Source: CAYZJR01 sp964503045 (GTDB lineage Bacteria > Cyanobacteriota > Vampirovibrionia > Obscuribacterales > Obscuribacteraceae). Taken from it: DNA of 64,000 nt. A program made the translations under genes and the position numbers. Positions 25,958 to 34,401 of this stretch are shown here, piece after piece. Position 1 is the first letter of the stretch, and each line of letters opens with the position of its first letter. The stretch is from the NCBI GenBank assembly GCA_964503045.1, contig CAZCZI010000019.1, forward strand, positions 1 to 64,000, written 5' to 3'. The notes under the pieces are model-generated. The model made no database searches. It saw only the letters and a program-made list of their open reading frames with translations, and was not told the origin of the DNA.

Positions 25958-26120
25958 CGGTAGGTCCTCTCAAGTGGGGGTCATTCCATTAGAAACCCGT
26001 TTAATCACAAAGTCACTGTGTAAATCCACAGTCTTTTCCGTCATGCAAGAAATACCCCACAACGGCTGAACGCGCGGGTGCGACCAAGCGTTGACCGCCG
26101 AGCAGTAGAACAAAATCAAC

Positions 26121-26148
26121 AAAAAAGTGGGTGTTTATGTACACCCAC
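26121..26148 (-). terminator. Intrinsic terminator of the osmC-like gene
   Basis: On the minus strand GTGGGTGT-loop-ACACCCAC followed by TTTTTT (26121-26126), 38 bp after the OsmC stop. Perfect 8-bp GC-rich stem plus T tract. Confidence 0.88.
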
Positions 26149-26186
26149 CTTTTGAATTTTGATCGATCGAATTGATCTTAGGAGAA

Positions 26187-26624
26187 CTATGCTTTGGCGG
26201 TTGCTTCCAGCTTGGCGTTCATCGTGATTTTGGCGTTGAAGAGTCTGGAAATTGGGCATCCAGTCTTCGCTTCTTCTGCCCACTTCAAGAATTGTTCTTG
26301 GGTGGCGTTCGGTACGCGACCAGCAACTTCGAGGTGAATTTCAGTGACGGTAAAGCCGGCATCTGTCTTGTCGAGGGTTACTGTTGCTTCTGTTTGAACG
26401 CGGTCGGCGATGATGCCGGCTTCTGCCAACTTGTGGGAAAGAGCCATCGAATAGCAACCAGCGTGCGCTGCTGCGATGAGTTCTTCAGGGTTGGTTCCTT
26501 TGCCGTCTTCGAAGCGGGTGCCGAAGCTGTATTGTGCATTTTGCAATACGCCGCTTTGAGTGCTGATGGTTCCTTTGCCTTCTTTGAGGTTCTTTTGCCA
26601 TTCTGCTGTTGCTTTTCTTTTCAC
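26187..26624 (-). CDS. OsmC/Ohr family peroxide-resistance protein
   Basis: About 145 residues from the GTG at 26624, chosen because GAGGAG lies 8 nt upstream; the longer frame from 26669 adds an unrelated leader. Sequence KRKATAEWQKNLKEGKGTI, then ERxxDGKGTNPEELIAAAHAGCYSMALSHKL and TGCPISRLF matches OsmC with both redox Cys (AGCY and TGCP). Reduces organic hydroperoxides in the cytosol. Has its own strong terminator. Confidence 0.93.
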   Translation of the reverse strand: MKRKATAEWQKNLKEGKGTISTQSGVLQNAQYSFGTRFEDGKGTNPEELIAAAHAGCYSMALSHKLAEAGIIADRVQTEATVTLDKTDAGFTVTEIHLEVAGRVPNATQEQFLKWAEEAKTGCPISRLFNAKITMNAKLEATAKA

Positions 26625-26813
26625 AGTGCGCTCCTCACAAAAATGTAGTTGGGAAAGCATATCGCGCAACCGGCGAGTGTCCGAAAATGTTCAGCTTTTG
26701 GCAATAAAGATTGTGATTATCTGTTTCATAAGCAGATGTCATTACGCTCTTCTGATGGGTTTGTTGGGGGTGTCGCCTTTGGACCACAGCCAGTTGTTGC
26801 GACCGGGGCCAGT

Positions 26814-26875
26814 TGTGCGATTTGGGATTTTTGGGTTATCGATGAACAAACTTTTCTTCAGCGATATCGACGAAA
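26814..26875 (+). repeat. Dispersed intergenic element, partial copy
   Basis: GGGATTTTTGGGTTATCGATGAAC followed after 10 bases by the palindrome TTCAGCGATATCGACGAA (26857-26874). The upstream AAATCCG part is degenerate. Confidence 0.8.
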
Positions 26876-26883
26876 TTCCGATT

Positions 26884-27196
26884 TCATGTATTCGTTGTCG
26901 GACATTCGGTTGGTGCCGTATTCGCTTGGATTTTCTGCGTCAACTGAACTTCGGGATTAACCGTGATCGGTTCCTCCGGCGCGGGTGCCGTGATCGGTCG
27001 TTCTATCAATTGCCTCTTTACCTTGATTTCTACCAAAACCTCTTTGTGATCCTCTGTCACTTCTTTGTTCAAACTCATCGCCTAGTTTGTGGTCGATGGG
27101 TTTTTTCAAGCTACCTTTTGCGCGCAGCTCATGAATCTTTTGTTCTTCCGACTCTTCATGAGCCGCGTTGGCGACCTCTGCTTTTGAAAGGTTCAT
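26884..27196 (-). CDS. Possible frameshifted or overlapping small gene
   Basis: Frame A from ATG 27196 reads MNLSKAEVANAAHEESEEQKIHELRAK... and is charged and helical up to LGDEF. Frame B overlaps from ATG 27078 (MSLNKEVTEDHKEVLVEIKVKRQLIERPITAPAPEEP). The second half of frame A turns Arg/Gly-rich exactly where frame B becomes protein-like, suggesting one shifted gene. A good AGGAGACAATC-ATG ribosome site near 27210 opens a third frame of only 17 codons. Real gene status is uncertain. Confidence 0.3.
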
Positions 27197-27443
27197 GCAA
27201 GTTTCTCATGATTGTCTCCTGACGGCTTTGCCATTATCTGCATCAACAGCAGATGCCATTTTCTGTTCCTACAGATGACCTCTGAACTGTTTTGTTGATT
27301 TGAATTATTTTCTTGGTTAGACATTTAGAATCGCTTTGCGGTTCCATCCTACGTAATTCCAACATGCCCAATGGTAGCCACTTACACGAATTTTTCACGC
27401 TGATTTTTCTAGTCTGGGGCATACCCCGAAGGAGATAACCCTC

Positions 27444-28403
27444 ATGGTCGACAATCCCAGAAATGTTGAGGACTTTCGTCCACCTGCCCCAGGACAACAG
27501 GCTGAACAAGCAGACTTGTCCAGATTCTCGTGGCAGCAAATGGATTCAACGCAAAGACGCACGGAAGAAGGAAATATCATCGATGTCGATCGTTGTGGAC
27601 GAATTACAAAGCTGACTCAACCAGACGGCATTATTTACGAATACAACAAGCCAGGTCCCAATGGTCAACCTACTGAGGTCAAAATCACTAACACAAAGAC
27701 AGGTGACTTTGGTCAGTGGAAAAGAGAAGAAGACGGATTGTGGCGTTCGTACCGGCAGAATGCGCCGAACCAAGAAGTAATCGTCGGTGAATGGAATGTT
27801 GACGATCAGGGGAGAATGCGGAAAACAGGACATCAAGATTTTCGACCGTATCCAAAACTGACTGCAAAAGATGAGTATGGTCGTGTCGATCGCGTTGATC
27901 ATCCTGATGGAGTATCGTACGAATTCACCCAGCGCGATGAAATGGGCAGACCGACCGTAGCCAAAATCATGGACAAGAAAACTGGTGATTGGGGTTACTG
28001 GAAGAAAGAAGAAGAAGGTTTGTGGCGCGCGTACGACAAGGAAAAGCCAACGAGACAAGTAATTCGCGGAACTTGGGCCGTCGACGTTGACGGTAACATG
28101 CATCTCAGTGGAACGCAAGACTTCCAAGATGTTCCAGATCGCCTGAAGCCGAGACCGGCACTCACACCCGAGATGCGTGACGTTCCGCCGGAAGGTTATC
28201 ACCGCATGCGTGGGCAGCCGGTTACACCCGAAATGGGAAAAATGGCGCATGATTTCCTTTGGAATCACGGAAATCAAAAGTTTGGAACGTTGAAGGAAAT
28301 CACTGTCGACGGCAAGGAATACGTTATGAAGATCTGCGCGCACGGAGAAAAGAAGGGCGTGACGATTTACGCTAAGGATGCTCCAACGCCGCCGAAGTCG
28401 TAG
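27444..28403 (+). CDS. Two-repeat YD/RHS-like protein
   Basis: 319 residues, AAGGAG ribosome site 9 nt upstream. Two repeats of about 95 residues, each DxxGRIxKLxxPDGxxYEYxxxxxGxPTxxKIxxxKTGDxGxWKxEEdGLWRxY. They resemble single RHS/YD units (D-x2-GR-...-DGxxYxY) expanded with a KTGDWGYWK insert. A distinct C-terminal domain (MRGQPVTPEMGKMAHDFLWNHGNQ...KEYVMKICAHGEKKGVTIYA) follows. No signal peptide. It could be a polymorphic-toxin-related or cell-surface-associated protein; catalytic residues are not evident. Confidence 0.6.
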   Translation: MVDNPRNVEDFRPPAPGQQAEQADLSRFSWQQMDSTQRRTEEGNIIDVDRCGRITKLTQPDGIIYEYNKPGPNGQPTEVKITNTKTGDFGQWKREEDGLWRSYRQNAPNQEVIVGEWNVDDQGRMRKTGHQDFRPYPKLTAKDEYGRVDRVDHPDGVSYEFTQRDEMGRPTVAKIMDKKTGDWGYWKKEEEGLWRAYDKEKPTRQVIRGTWAVDVDGNMHLSGTQDFQDVPDRLKPRPALTPEMRDVPPEGYHRMRGQPVTPEMGKMAHDFLWNHGNQKFGTLKEITVDGKEYVMKICAHGEKKGVTIYAKDAPTPPKS

Positions 28404-28535
28404 GGCGATGAGGCCGGAAGTCATTAAGTCGGAAGACGATTGAATCGAACAGACGGCAAGACAGACTCTGCTAAGATATGAGCCAGCGAAATCGGCAGGC
28501 TTCAAATTGCCCGGCGCTGTGTTGGTTCTTTGCTC

Positions 28536-29321
28536 ATGTCACCGTTTGCTCTAACAAGACAAATTGCTGAACTAGCTGCGCGCGTCGCTATGCGGGTCGC
28601 TCAAGAGCACGCGGAAGAGAATTCGCAATCTTCTGCGAAGACTTCGGTGACCGTTTGCACTGCAAAGATGCAATCTACGTTTGCCTTTGATGAATCAAAA
28701 AGTTTCCACCATGCTGTGCTGTCCAATCAACGAGCAAATCTTGCCAATGTAACTCATCTTCCAACCAAAACTATCTGCGAGTACGATGAATCTCAGACAT
28801 ACACCTTGGCTTATAAGCTCGCTCTGGCATCACTCAGGCTGATAATGCCGACGAACCGCAATCCTGAAATGTTCAATGATTTTATGTCTGAGAAATTGAT
28901 TGAAGTTACATTCATGTATTGCAATCTTCCAGATGTTTCGAATGCTCCCGGTCCTGATACTGTAATTTCAGATCCCTTTCCCGAAGCACCTTTCCGCAAA
29001 TCGATCGAGACCGCAGCGCGCTGCGTGAAAGAAGTCGGGCCTGGCGGTGTCCCCCTGATTTTCCAGGGAGCTTTGGTTGGAAGCATCGGATGTTCGGGCA
29101 ACGCGAATTTTGATGTCGATCACGAATGCGCAGTTCGTGGCGCTCAGGCTGCGGCGCTTCTTTTATCCGGAGACTCTAGTGGCACCTTGTCTAGTACCAG
29201 TTACGACACTGTTGTCGACGACATTTTTGCAAATATATTAGACGTCAGTGAACACATCGAAAGAGACGGCGCATGGTCCGCGCTTCTTCAGTACGAGAAG
29301 GACAACTGGAAATACGAATAA
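28536..29321 (+). CDS. GlcG/HbpS-like protein
   Basis: About 261 residues. The C-terminal half has the GlcG/HbpS hallmark GGVPLIFQGALVGSIGCSG...FDVDHECAVRGAQAA, a haem- or glycolate-linked small fold. Preceding Phe-Arg-Lys-Ser-Ile segment fits the family. The N-terminal about 110 residues (ALTRQIAELAARVAMRVAQEHAEEN...) are an extra helical part not usual in HbpS. Start taken at ATG 28536, three codons into the longest frame (a TTG). No ribosome site is evident. Confidence 0.65.
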   Translation: MSPFALTRQIAELAARVAMRVAQEHAEENSQSSAKTSVTVCTAKMQSTFAFDESKSFHHAVLSNQRANLANVTHLPTKTICEYDESQTYTLAYKLALASLRLIMPTNRNPEMFNDFMSEKLIEVTFMYCNLPDVSNAPGPDTVISDPFPEAPFRKSIETAARCVKEVGPGGVPLIFQGALVGSIGCSGNANFDVDHECAVRGAQAAALLLSGDSSGTLSSTSYDTVVDDIFANILDVSEHIERDGAWSALLQYEKDNWKYE

Positions 29322-29552
29322 ACCAGGAAGCTAGTACGCCATATTTTTAATGATTTGATTTGTCCTCTGGAGTTGCCGCTGCCACTCTAGTTTGGTGCAA
29401 GTCACGTTATGGTCACAATCTATCGCTATTCTCAATGACAGCTTTGATGCTGCCTTTCGCCGCTAGCCCACTCGCCGCGTTCCAACATTTACTATGAGCA
29501 TTTTGTTTTTGATAACTACTGTTGTAGTCTGCGTTGTTTTTGACGCTGAAGA

Positions 29553-29855
29553 TTAGTCGCCGTCATCATCGTCGTCTTCTTTGACACTTATGATGTTGGC
29601 GGTGTTTGCGTCAATTCTGACTTCTTTCTTTTTCTGTTTGGTATCGGTCGGTTTGACGTCGACGCACCAAAAAGTGACGCCCTTTTTCTTTTCGAGGTCG
29701 ATATCAATTACGGTGCCAGGTACTTCCGCGAGTGCGATCGTCTTCGCTGTCTCTTTGTCGACTTTTACACTTTTTTCCAGCTTCTTGTCGCCATCAGCAT
29801 AGGCACTCGAGGTACTGAGAATTAGTGCGACCACTGCTGTAAGAATTCGCTTCAT
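29553..29855 (-). CDS. Secreted PepSY-like small protein
   Basis: About 100 residues from the ATG at 29855 (AAGGAG ribosome site 6 nt upstream; the longest frame begins at 29969 without one). Signal peptide ILTAVVALILSTSSAYA, then one PepSY-like unit: VDKETAKTIALAEVPGTVIDIDLEKKKGVTFWCVDVKP...EVRIDANTANIISVKEDD, ending in a poly-Asp tail. PepSY domains often inhibit proteases or bind metal/peptide outside the cell. The acidic tail may bind cations. Confidence 0.82.
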   Translation of the reverse strand: MKRILTAVVALILSTSSAYADGDKKLEKSVKVDKETAKTIALAEVPGTVIDIDLEKKKGVTFWCVDVKPTDTKQKKKEVRIDANTANIISVKEDDDDDGD

Positions 29856-29981
29856 CGACATCTCCTTTTCGGATCCCAGTGAGTTCTCAACGAGGTCTGA
29901 TCCCTGTGCTCCTTTCAGAGCGCCGTGATACCGGCATGTCATGATAACATGTTGCCATAGTTGTGCCACAATATGTGCACT

Positions 29982-30845
29982 ATGTTTTCCTATGGCGGCA
30001 AGCGACTTCTCATGGTGTGCACAGCGACACTCGCATTAGCGGGATGTGCCCTGTTCGAGGATGAGCCGCCGAAGCCGAAAAAGAGTCAGGAAGAACTAGA
30101 AAAAGAACGCATAGCAGCACAGAAGGCGCAGGCGCCCGTGGTTGCCGCGACGCCGGAAAACAAGGATAGACAAAAGCACATCGCTGCATTGACGGAAGCG
30201 ATCGCGAAAAACCCAACGGATGACGTCATGATTGCGGAGCGAGCCGAGATCAAGCGGCAGCTAAAAGATTACGAAGGTGCCTTAAAAGATGCGGATGAAG
30301 CTCTGAAGTTGAAGCCGGAAGAACCAGCATACTTCAACGCACGCGCCATGGTGCGTGGAGACATGGGAGATTCAAAAGGTGCAATTGAAGACTTCGATGG
30401 CGCTTTGCGTCTGAAACCGGGTGACCCGACAATCCTCTACAATCGCGGGTGCGCAAGGCTTCTCTTGGAAGATCGAACAGCGGCAGTCGATGACTTCAGT
30501 GCAGTTTTGAATGTGGACTCACATCATTACAATTCAAAACGAATGCGGGGTGCCACTTATTGTGCAGCCGGCAATTTCAAGGCAGGGCTTGCCGATTTGC
30601 AAGAGTGTGTTAAGCAACAGCCGAATAACCCCGTCGGTTACAACAGTCTTGCCATAGGAAGAAAATTGGCGAAGATGGACAAAGAAGCGCTGGAAGCTTA
30701 CGACGAGTGCATTCGGCTCGATCCGAAAAACGCTCAATACTTTAAGGAGCGTGGACATATGAGAGCGCAACTTGGCGACAATAAGGGAGCGCTTTCCGAC
30801 TTCGATCACGCGAGGAAGCTAAATCCATCGCTTAAGGTTCCATAG
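29982..30845 (+). CDS. TPR-repeat lipoprotein
   Basis: From the ATG at 29982 (MFSYGGKRLL) the N-terminus is a lipoprotein signal with lipobox LAGC. An acidic/Lys linker is followed by about six TPR units (PEEPAYFNARAMVRGDMGDSKGAIEDFDGALRLKPGDP and similar). The longest frame begins with a TTG at 29961 and adds a Cys-rich leader, less likely. It is divergent from the PepSY gene, with starts 126 bp apart. Outer-membrane or periplasmic scaffold. Confidence 0.85.
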   Translation: MFSYGGKRLLMVCTATLALAGCALFEDEPPKPKKSQEELEKERIAAQKAQAPVVAATPENKDRQKHIAALTEAIAKNPTDDVMIAERAEIKRQLKDYEGALKDADEALKLKPEEPAYFNARAMVRGDMGDSKGAIEDFDGALRLKPGDPTILYNRGCARLLLEDRTAAVDDFSAVLNVDSHHYNSKRMRGATYCAAGNFKAGLADLQECVKQQPNNPVGYNSLAIGRKLAKMDKEALEAYDECIRLDPKNAQYFKERGHMRAQLGDNKGALSDFDHARKLNPSLKVP

Positions 30846-30888
30846 TTCGGAAGTCACCCGTTGAGTAGCACACAACTGGTTCTATTCT

Positions 30889-31449
30889 CTAGCGTTCTTT
30901 CCACTTCTTGTTGCTCAGTGAAGTGAGAACGTGGTCGCACCACAGTCCGTTGAGATATAGATAGTCTTTGGCATAACCTTCCTTTTCGAATCCTAGTCGC
31001 ATCAAAAGCTTCTCACTGCGAGTGTTTTCTGGTCGGTAGTTGGCCATTATTCTGTGCAGGTTTAGTTCCGAGAACACGAAACTTATACCATCGGCGACGC
31101 ATTCACTCATGAATCCCTTGCCTTCGTATTTGGTGTCAACGGCATATCCCAAGTAACAAGCTTGAAATGCACCGCGAACAAAATTGCTGAAGTTGATGCT
31201 TCCGACAAACTCGGAGGAATCCGATGGATCGACAAGAAAGAAGCAGGCGGAACGATCTTGATCGAAGTCAATTCTCATTCGATCTATTTCTCGTTGCCAA
31301 TGACGCTCGGTGAAAAATCCGTCGGGATATCGTTGGCGCGTTTCTGCAAAGCGCTCGCGATTGCGCTGGTAGAAACGCATTGCCTTGGCTGCTTCATAGG
31401 GTTCTGCAATGTGCAGTATCAGTCGTTTGGACTTGACTTCAATTGCCAT
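30889..31449 (-). CDS. GNAT acetyltransferase (RimJ/RimL type)
   Basis: 186 residues with RimJ/RimL pattern: VKSKRLILHIAEPYEAAKAMRFYQRNR, FVGSINFSNFVRGAFQACYLGYAVDTKYEGKGFMSECV (acetyl-CoA motif A), HRIMANYRPENTRSEKLLMRLGFEKEG and YLYLNGLWCDHVLTSL. Likely N-acetylates a ribosomal-protein terminus or a small amine. Ribosome site GGGGGAACAG precedes the ATG. Downstream of the decayed rRNA methyltransferase on the same strand. Confidence 0.9.
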   Translation of the reverse strand: MAIEVKSKRLILHIAEPYEAAKAMRFYQRNRERFAETRQRYPDGFFTERHWQREIDRMRIDFDQDRSACFFLVDPSDSSEFVGSINFSNFVRGAFQACYLGYAVDTKYEGKGFMSECVADGISFVFSELNLHRIMANYRPENTRSEKLLMRLGFEKEGYAKDYLYLNGLWCDHVLTSLSNKKWKER

Positions 31450-31474
31450 CTGTTCCCCCTATATTATGGGTGCG

Positions 31475-31522
31475 CAATCACACCGCCAGGACAATCACAC
31501 CGCCAGGACAATCACACAGCTC
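31475..31522. repeat. 17-bp tandem repeats at the methyltransferase stop
   Basis: CAATCACACCGCCAGGA at 31475-31491 and 31492-31508, with a partial third copy running into the stop codon of the minus-strand methyltransferase frame. Confidence 0.85.
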
Positions 31523-32166
31523 GCGCGATCACATAATAAAGAACCCTCTGCTTGTCCTGCGCCAATTTGCTTGCCCAGGATGTGCAAAGTTTCGGCCAAT
31601 TGCCACTACTGATGGTTCCCGTTTCTTCAAGCATAAAGCCGTTGTTTTCATAAACATGTTCCAACCTTGTTGCAAAAAATTCGTCGGTTAAGGAGGGCAA
31701 ACCGAGGCGTTCATGCTCGGTTCGGTCTCTTTCGTGATTGACGCCGATTATCGATTCAAGATATGCGCCGTCTTTTGCGATCTTGCGAATCCCGCTCAGT
31801 GCGGCATCTCCCAACAGCACGGAGCGAAGAAGACTGCCCCAAGGAAAATGAATATGCACTTCATCGGCTACCGAAATCAACTCTGTGGGCAGATCTTCAA
31901 TTGCCGCTTGTACGAACAAAGCGTTAGAAACCCCTCCTTTAGCCGGTTTCTTTGCGGCTCTCGTCGAAGTCTGCGCCAGGTTGTCGGCGTTGGCGTCGAT
32001 TCCGATATAAAATTTTTCGGGATTCTTCTGCGCCATCCGGTATACAAAGCGTCCATCGCCTGTTCCCAGGTCGACTATCACTGCTTTGTCTGTATGGCTC
32101 AATTAGCTTTTCAAACTCGTGTCAATCGAGTTAGTAGGTACTGGGACCACGAATACGTTTAATCAT
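31512..32166 (-). pseudogene. KamB/NpmA-like 16S rRNA (A1408) methyltransferase with decayed N-terminus
   Basis: The main frame (TTG 32102 to 31512) has VIVDLGTGDGRFVYRMAQKNP, IGIDANADNL, KPAKGGVSNALFVQAAIEDLP and HIHFPWGSLLRSVL, the signature of the KamB/NpmA family that methylates A1408 and gives aminoglycoside resistance. The normal N-terminus is present but broken. From ATG 32166 the frame reads MIKRIRGPSTY-stop-LD-stop-HEFEKLIEPYR (TAA 32131-32133, TGA 32122-32124), and EPYR is one base out of frame with KAVIVDLG. The family needs this N-terminal hairpin, so the gene looks inactivated. A shortened protein from the TTG is possible. Confidence 0.78.
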
Positions 32167-32347
32167 CGGGCGAACCCCTTTCATCGAAGGTCAGACTACC
32201 ATTATGCACATTTAGCCGCTTTGGTAACCTGAAGCTCTTTGCACGCCCATCTTAGAAGTTAAGAAATTTGCACAACGTATATCCAGTCGGCGGTCTAATG
32301 CATATTAATCAAGGGGTGAAAAACCTTCCTATCTCGCTCGTTTGTCA

Positions 32348-32353
32348 TATAAT
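32348..32353 (+). promoter_or_regulatory. Candidate -10 box upstream of the 155-residue gene
   Basis: TATAAT at 32348-32353, 28 bp before the ATG at 32381 and just before GGAAGGAGGAAG. No good -35 hexamer at 17 bp, so support is weak. Confidence 0.35.
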
Positions 32354-32380
32354 TAGTGAGCTTAGGAAGGAGGAAGTCTA

Positions 32381-32848
32381 ATGAGTAAATTGGACGAGGC
32401 AAAGAACAAACTGAGTCCTTTTGATAAAACTGACGACACCGGCACCGGAACAGGAACGTCGGCGCAACCCAAAGGTTTCATCGAACGGCGACGTGGCTCT
32501 CTGCCCCAACCAGACTTCAAATTCTATGTGGCTGCAAAGGCTTACCCAGGCATGGGTTATTTGTTCGTCGGACACTCTTACAATGTCGATTCTCATGCGT
32601 CTGAAGAAGCGCGCAAAGCGCAGCGTTCAGCAGTGATCAAAGAGTTGTTCAAGGGCGAAGAGCAGTGGCTTCCCGCCAAGACAGCCCTTTATCAAAAGCC
32701 TTTCTTCGACGTTCTAAGCAGAATGGAACAAGATATGCTCTACCGGCTGCCAGACTCCGCCTTGGTTGGTCCGGCAATCGACGACAAGGGCGCGGTCATA
32801 GCCAACTCCTTCACCATCTGGCGCAAGGAAATGCGTCGCAAGAAATAA
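32381..32848 (+). CDS. Conserved-looking hypothetical protein
   Basis: 155 residues, very strong ribosome site (GGAAGGAGGAAG) 7-8 nt before the ATG. N-terminal Gly/Thr/Asp-rich linker (TDDTGTGTGTSAQPKG), then a folded part with DFKFYVAAKAYPGMGYLFVGHSYN and FDVLSRMEQDMLYRLPDSAL. No membrane segment or known motif. Likely cytosolic; function unknown. Confidence 0.65.
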   Translation: MSKLDEAKNKLSPFDKTDDTGTGTGTSAQPKGFIERRRGSLPQPDFKFYVAAKAYPGMGYLFVGHSYNVDSHASEEARKAQRSAVIKELFKGEEQWLPAKTALYQKPFFDVLSRMEQDMLYRLPDSALVGPAIDDKGAVIANSFTIWRKEMRRKK

Positions 32849-32878
32849 TCGCGAAGCGCGGAAATTTGACGGATTGCC

Positions 32879-34249
32879 TCAGCTTTGAGCGCCGAAAATG
32901 TCTGGTGCCAGTCTTGGAATTTCCCAAGCGGCGAAGCGCTGATTCAGTATTTCTGTGGTTTTTGGGAACAGTTTAGATGGCCGCGAATCCCCATAGAGAT
33001 GTCTGGAGATGAGTTCTGCTGTCAGTTCTCGATTGTCCATCACCTTCAGTTCGAAAGCCTCTTGTAACTGACGACGTTCGATGGCAGGCAGTTTTGCTAT
33101 GTCAGATTTTAGGCGGCTCTGAAATTCCTTCTCCTCGGACATCCATTTTGCAGGTTCAGTCCTCATCAAGTGATCCAGGAAATGTCCGACCTCGTGTCCA
33201 ACCGTGGCGCAAATTGTTGAAGGTTCGTTCAAACTCCAAGTCTTATTGTTGCGGTCCCTCGTGACCTCGGCGATGGCAATCACTCCGTTTCGCAAATCGC
33301 AGATTCCAAGGCACTTTTCATACGCAAATGGAAGGGGACGTCGTGCATCGTTGTTGGCGGTGACTTCCTTGAGCTGCGGATATTTCTCTGCAACGGACCA
33401 CACCGGAATGACTGCGACTGGATAGTCTTCGAGCAGTTCTTGCACGCGTTTTGGAAGACATGAATACACACCGCGAACCGCTGCTATGTGCGCGCGCGTT
33501 GCCGTGAAATACGGGCTTTCATTTGGTAGTCGACTGGTTTGCAACATCCATCGAATGTCTGCCGCGGTCTCATTCATGAGAGAACAGCTGTCACTGTTGC
33601 CAGGAGTCGCAGCGAATGTGCATTCAACTTGGCATGGGCTGCCTTCCTCGTTGCTGTTCGAAAGCCTCGCTCTGAGCACGATTTGTGAGTGCGATTTGGT
33701 TTGCTCGATCATGCCGTAGCGATCGTAGTGATGTGTAATCCCTTCGTATTTGAGCTTGGCGGTGATTATGAACGTTCCATCTTGCTCGATGAAATAGGAA
33801 CCTTCTTCGTGCTCCGGCTCCCAATAACGTTTTCCATCGTCGGTGTCTGCACCTTTCAAGAAGTAGGCAAGAAACGTTGCGAGTGAATCGGTTCTGTCGT
33901 ATGCGCACAACCATGGGTCAGGATGCGTGTGCGATGTGTGGCGGAGATGAGATTTGGCGTGCAAAATCGGAATTGCAAGCAGACTCAAAACTCCGATGCC
34001 ACCGAGGATACTGAACAAGGCACCAAGAAAATAACTTGCATCTCGAATCGAAGTTGTCGCCATTCCAACGAAGAACGCGATTGGCAGACCAAACAAGAAC
34101 TCAACGATGAGGATGACGAAACATGAGCTGCAAGGCAGGAGCCATGGGCGTTTTGAAAAAAGTTTGATTGGGCTGCTCATTACAGGGAGGTTGTGCGTTT
34201 TGGACGGGAGTTGGATCGGACGGCAGTCGGATCGGTCAAATCGTAGCAT
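32879..34249 (-). CDS. Membrane-anchored HExxH metallopeptidase
   Basis: 456 residues. Two N-terminal membrane helices (about residues 35-62 and 75-100), a middle domain with a Trp-Glu-Pro-Glu-His stretch, and a C-terminal peptidase domain. The latter has HEVGHFLDHL at residues 352-361 with downstream Glu-rich helix NRELTAELISRHL supplying a likely third ligand, like ATLF-type (anthrax-lethal-factor-like) metallopeptidases. The domain ends 105 residues after the first motif His, exactly as in the 1723-residue protein. Start may instead be ATG 34180; neither has a strong ribosome site. Divergent from the LysM/cysteine-peptidase gene, 150 bp apart. Confidence 0.78.
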   Translation of the reverse strand: MLRFDRSDCRPIQLPSKTHNLPVMSSPIKLFSKRPWLLPCSSCFVILIVEFLFGLPIAFFVGMATTSIRDASYFLGALFSILGGIGVLSLLAIPILHAKSHLRHTSHTHPDPWLCAYDRTDSLATFLAYFLKGADTDDGKRYWEPEHEEGSYFIEQDGTFIITAKLKYEGITHHYDRYGMIEQTKSHSQIVLRARLSNSNEEGSPCQVECTFAATPGNSDSCSLMNETAADIRWMLQTSRLPNESPYFTATRAHIAAVRGVYSCLPKRVQELLEDYPVAVIPVWSVAEKYPQLKEVTANNDARRPLPFAYEKCLGICDLRNGVIAIAEVTRDRNNKTWSLNEPSTICATVGHEVGHFLDHLMRTEPAKWMSEEKEFQSRLKSDIAKLPAIERRQLQEAFELKVMDNRELTAELISRHLYGDSRPSKLFPKTTEILNQRFAAWEIPRLAPDIFGAQS

Positions 34250-34401
34250 CTTCCATTTTTCCTGTTACGACTGGAGGCTGCACTCTCTTTCAATTTCAGT
34301 CGATTTGTGGGGAGTCTACGAAGAGGTTCGTAGTTTCCTCCCTGACACGTATCACTGAAAGGGCTAGTGTTTAGGCCTCTCTCGTCGAAATGGTCCTCTA
34401 A

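Larger units (their letters stand above)
26670..27443. other. Intergenic region with dispersed element and possible broken small gene
   Basis: About 770 bp. Contains a partial copy of the dispersed 89-bp element at 26814-26875 and two overlapping small minus-strand frames (26884-27196). The rest, including 27200-27440, shows nothing convincing except the promoter/leader of the next gene. Confidence 0.5.

Noticed and set aside
27546..28505. 319-residue minus-strand ORF
   Set aside because: Mirror of the YD-like repeat gene; Cys/Phe-rich composition typical of antisense frames.
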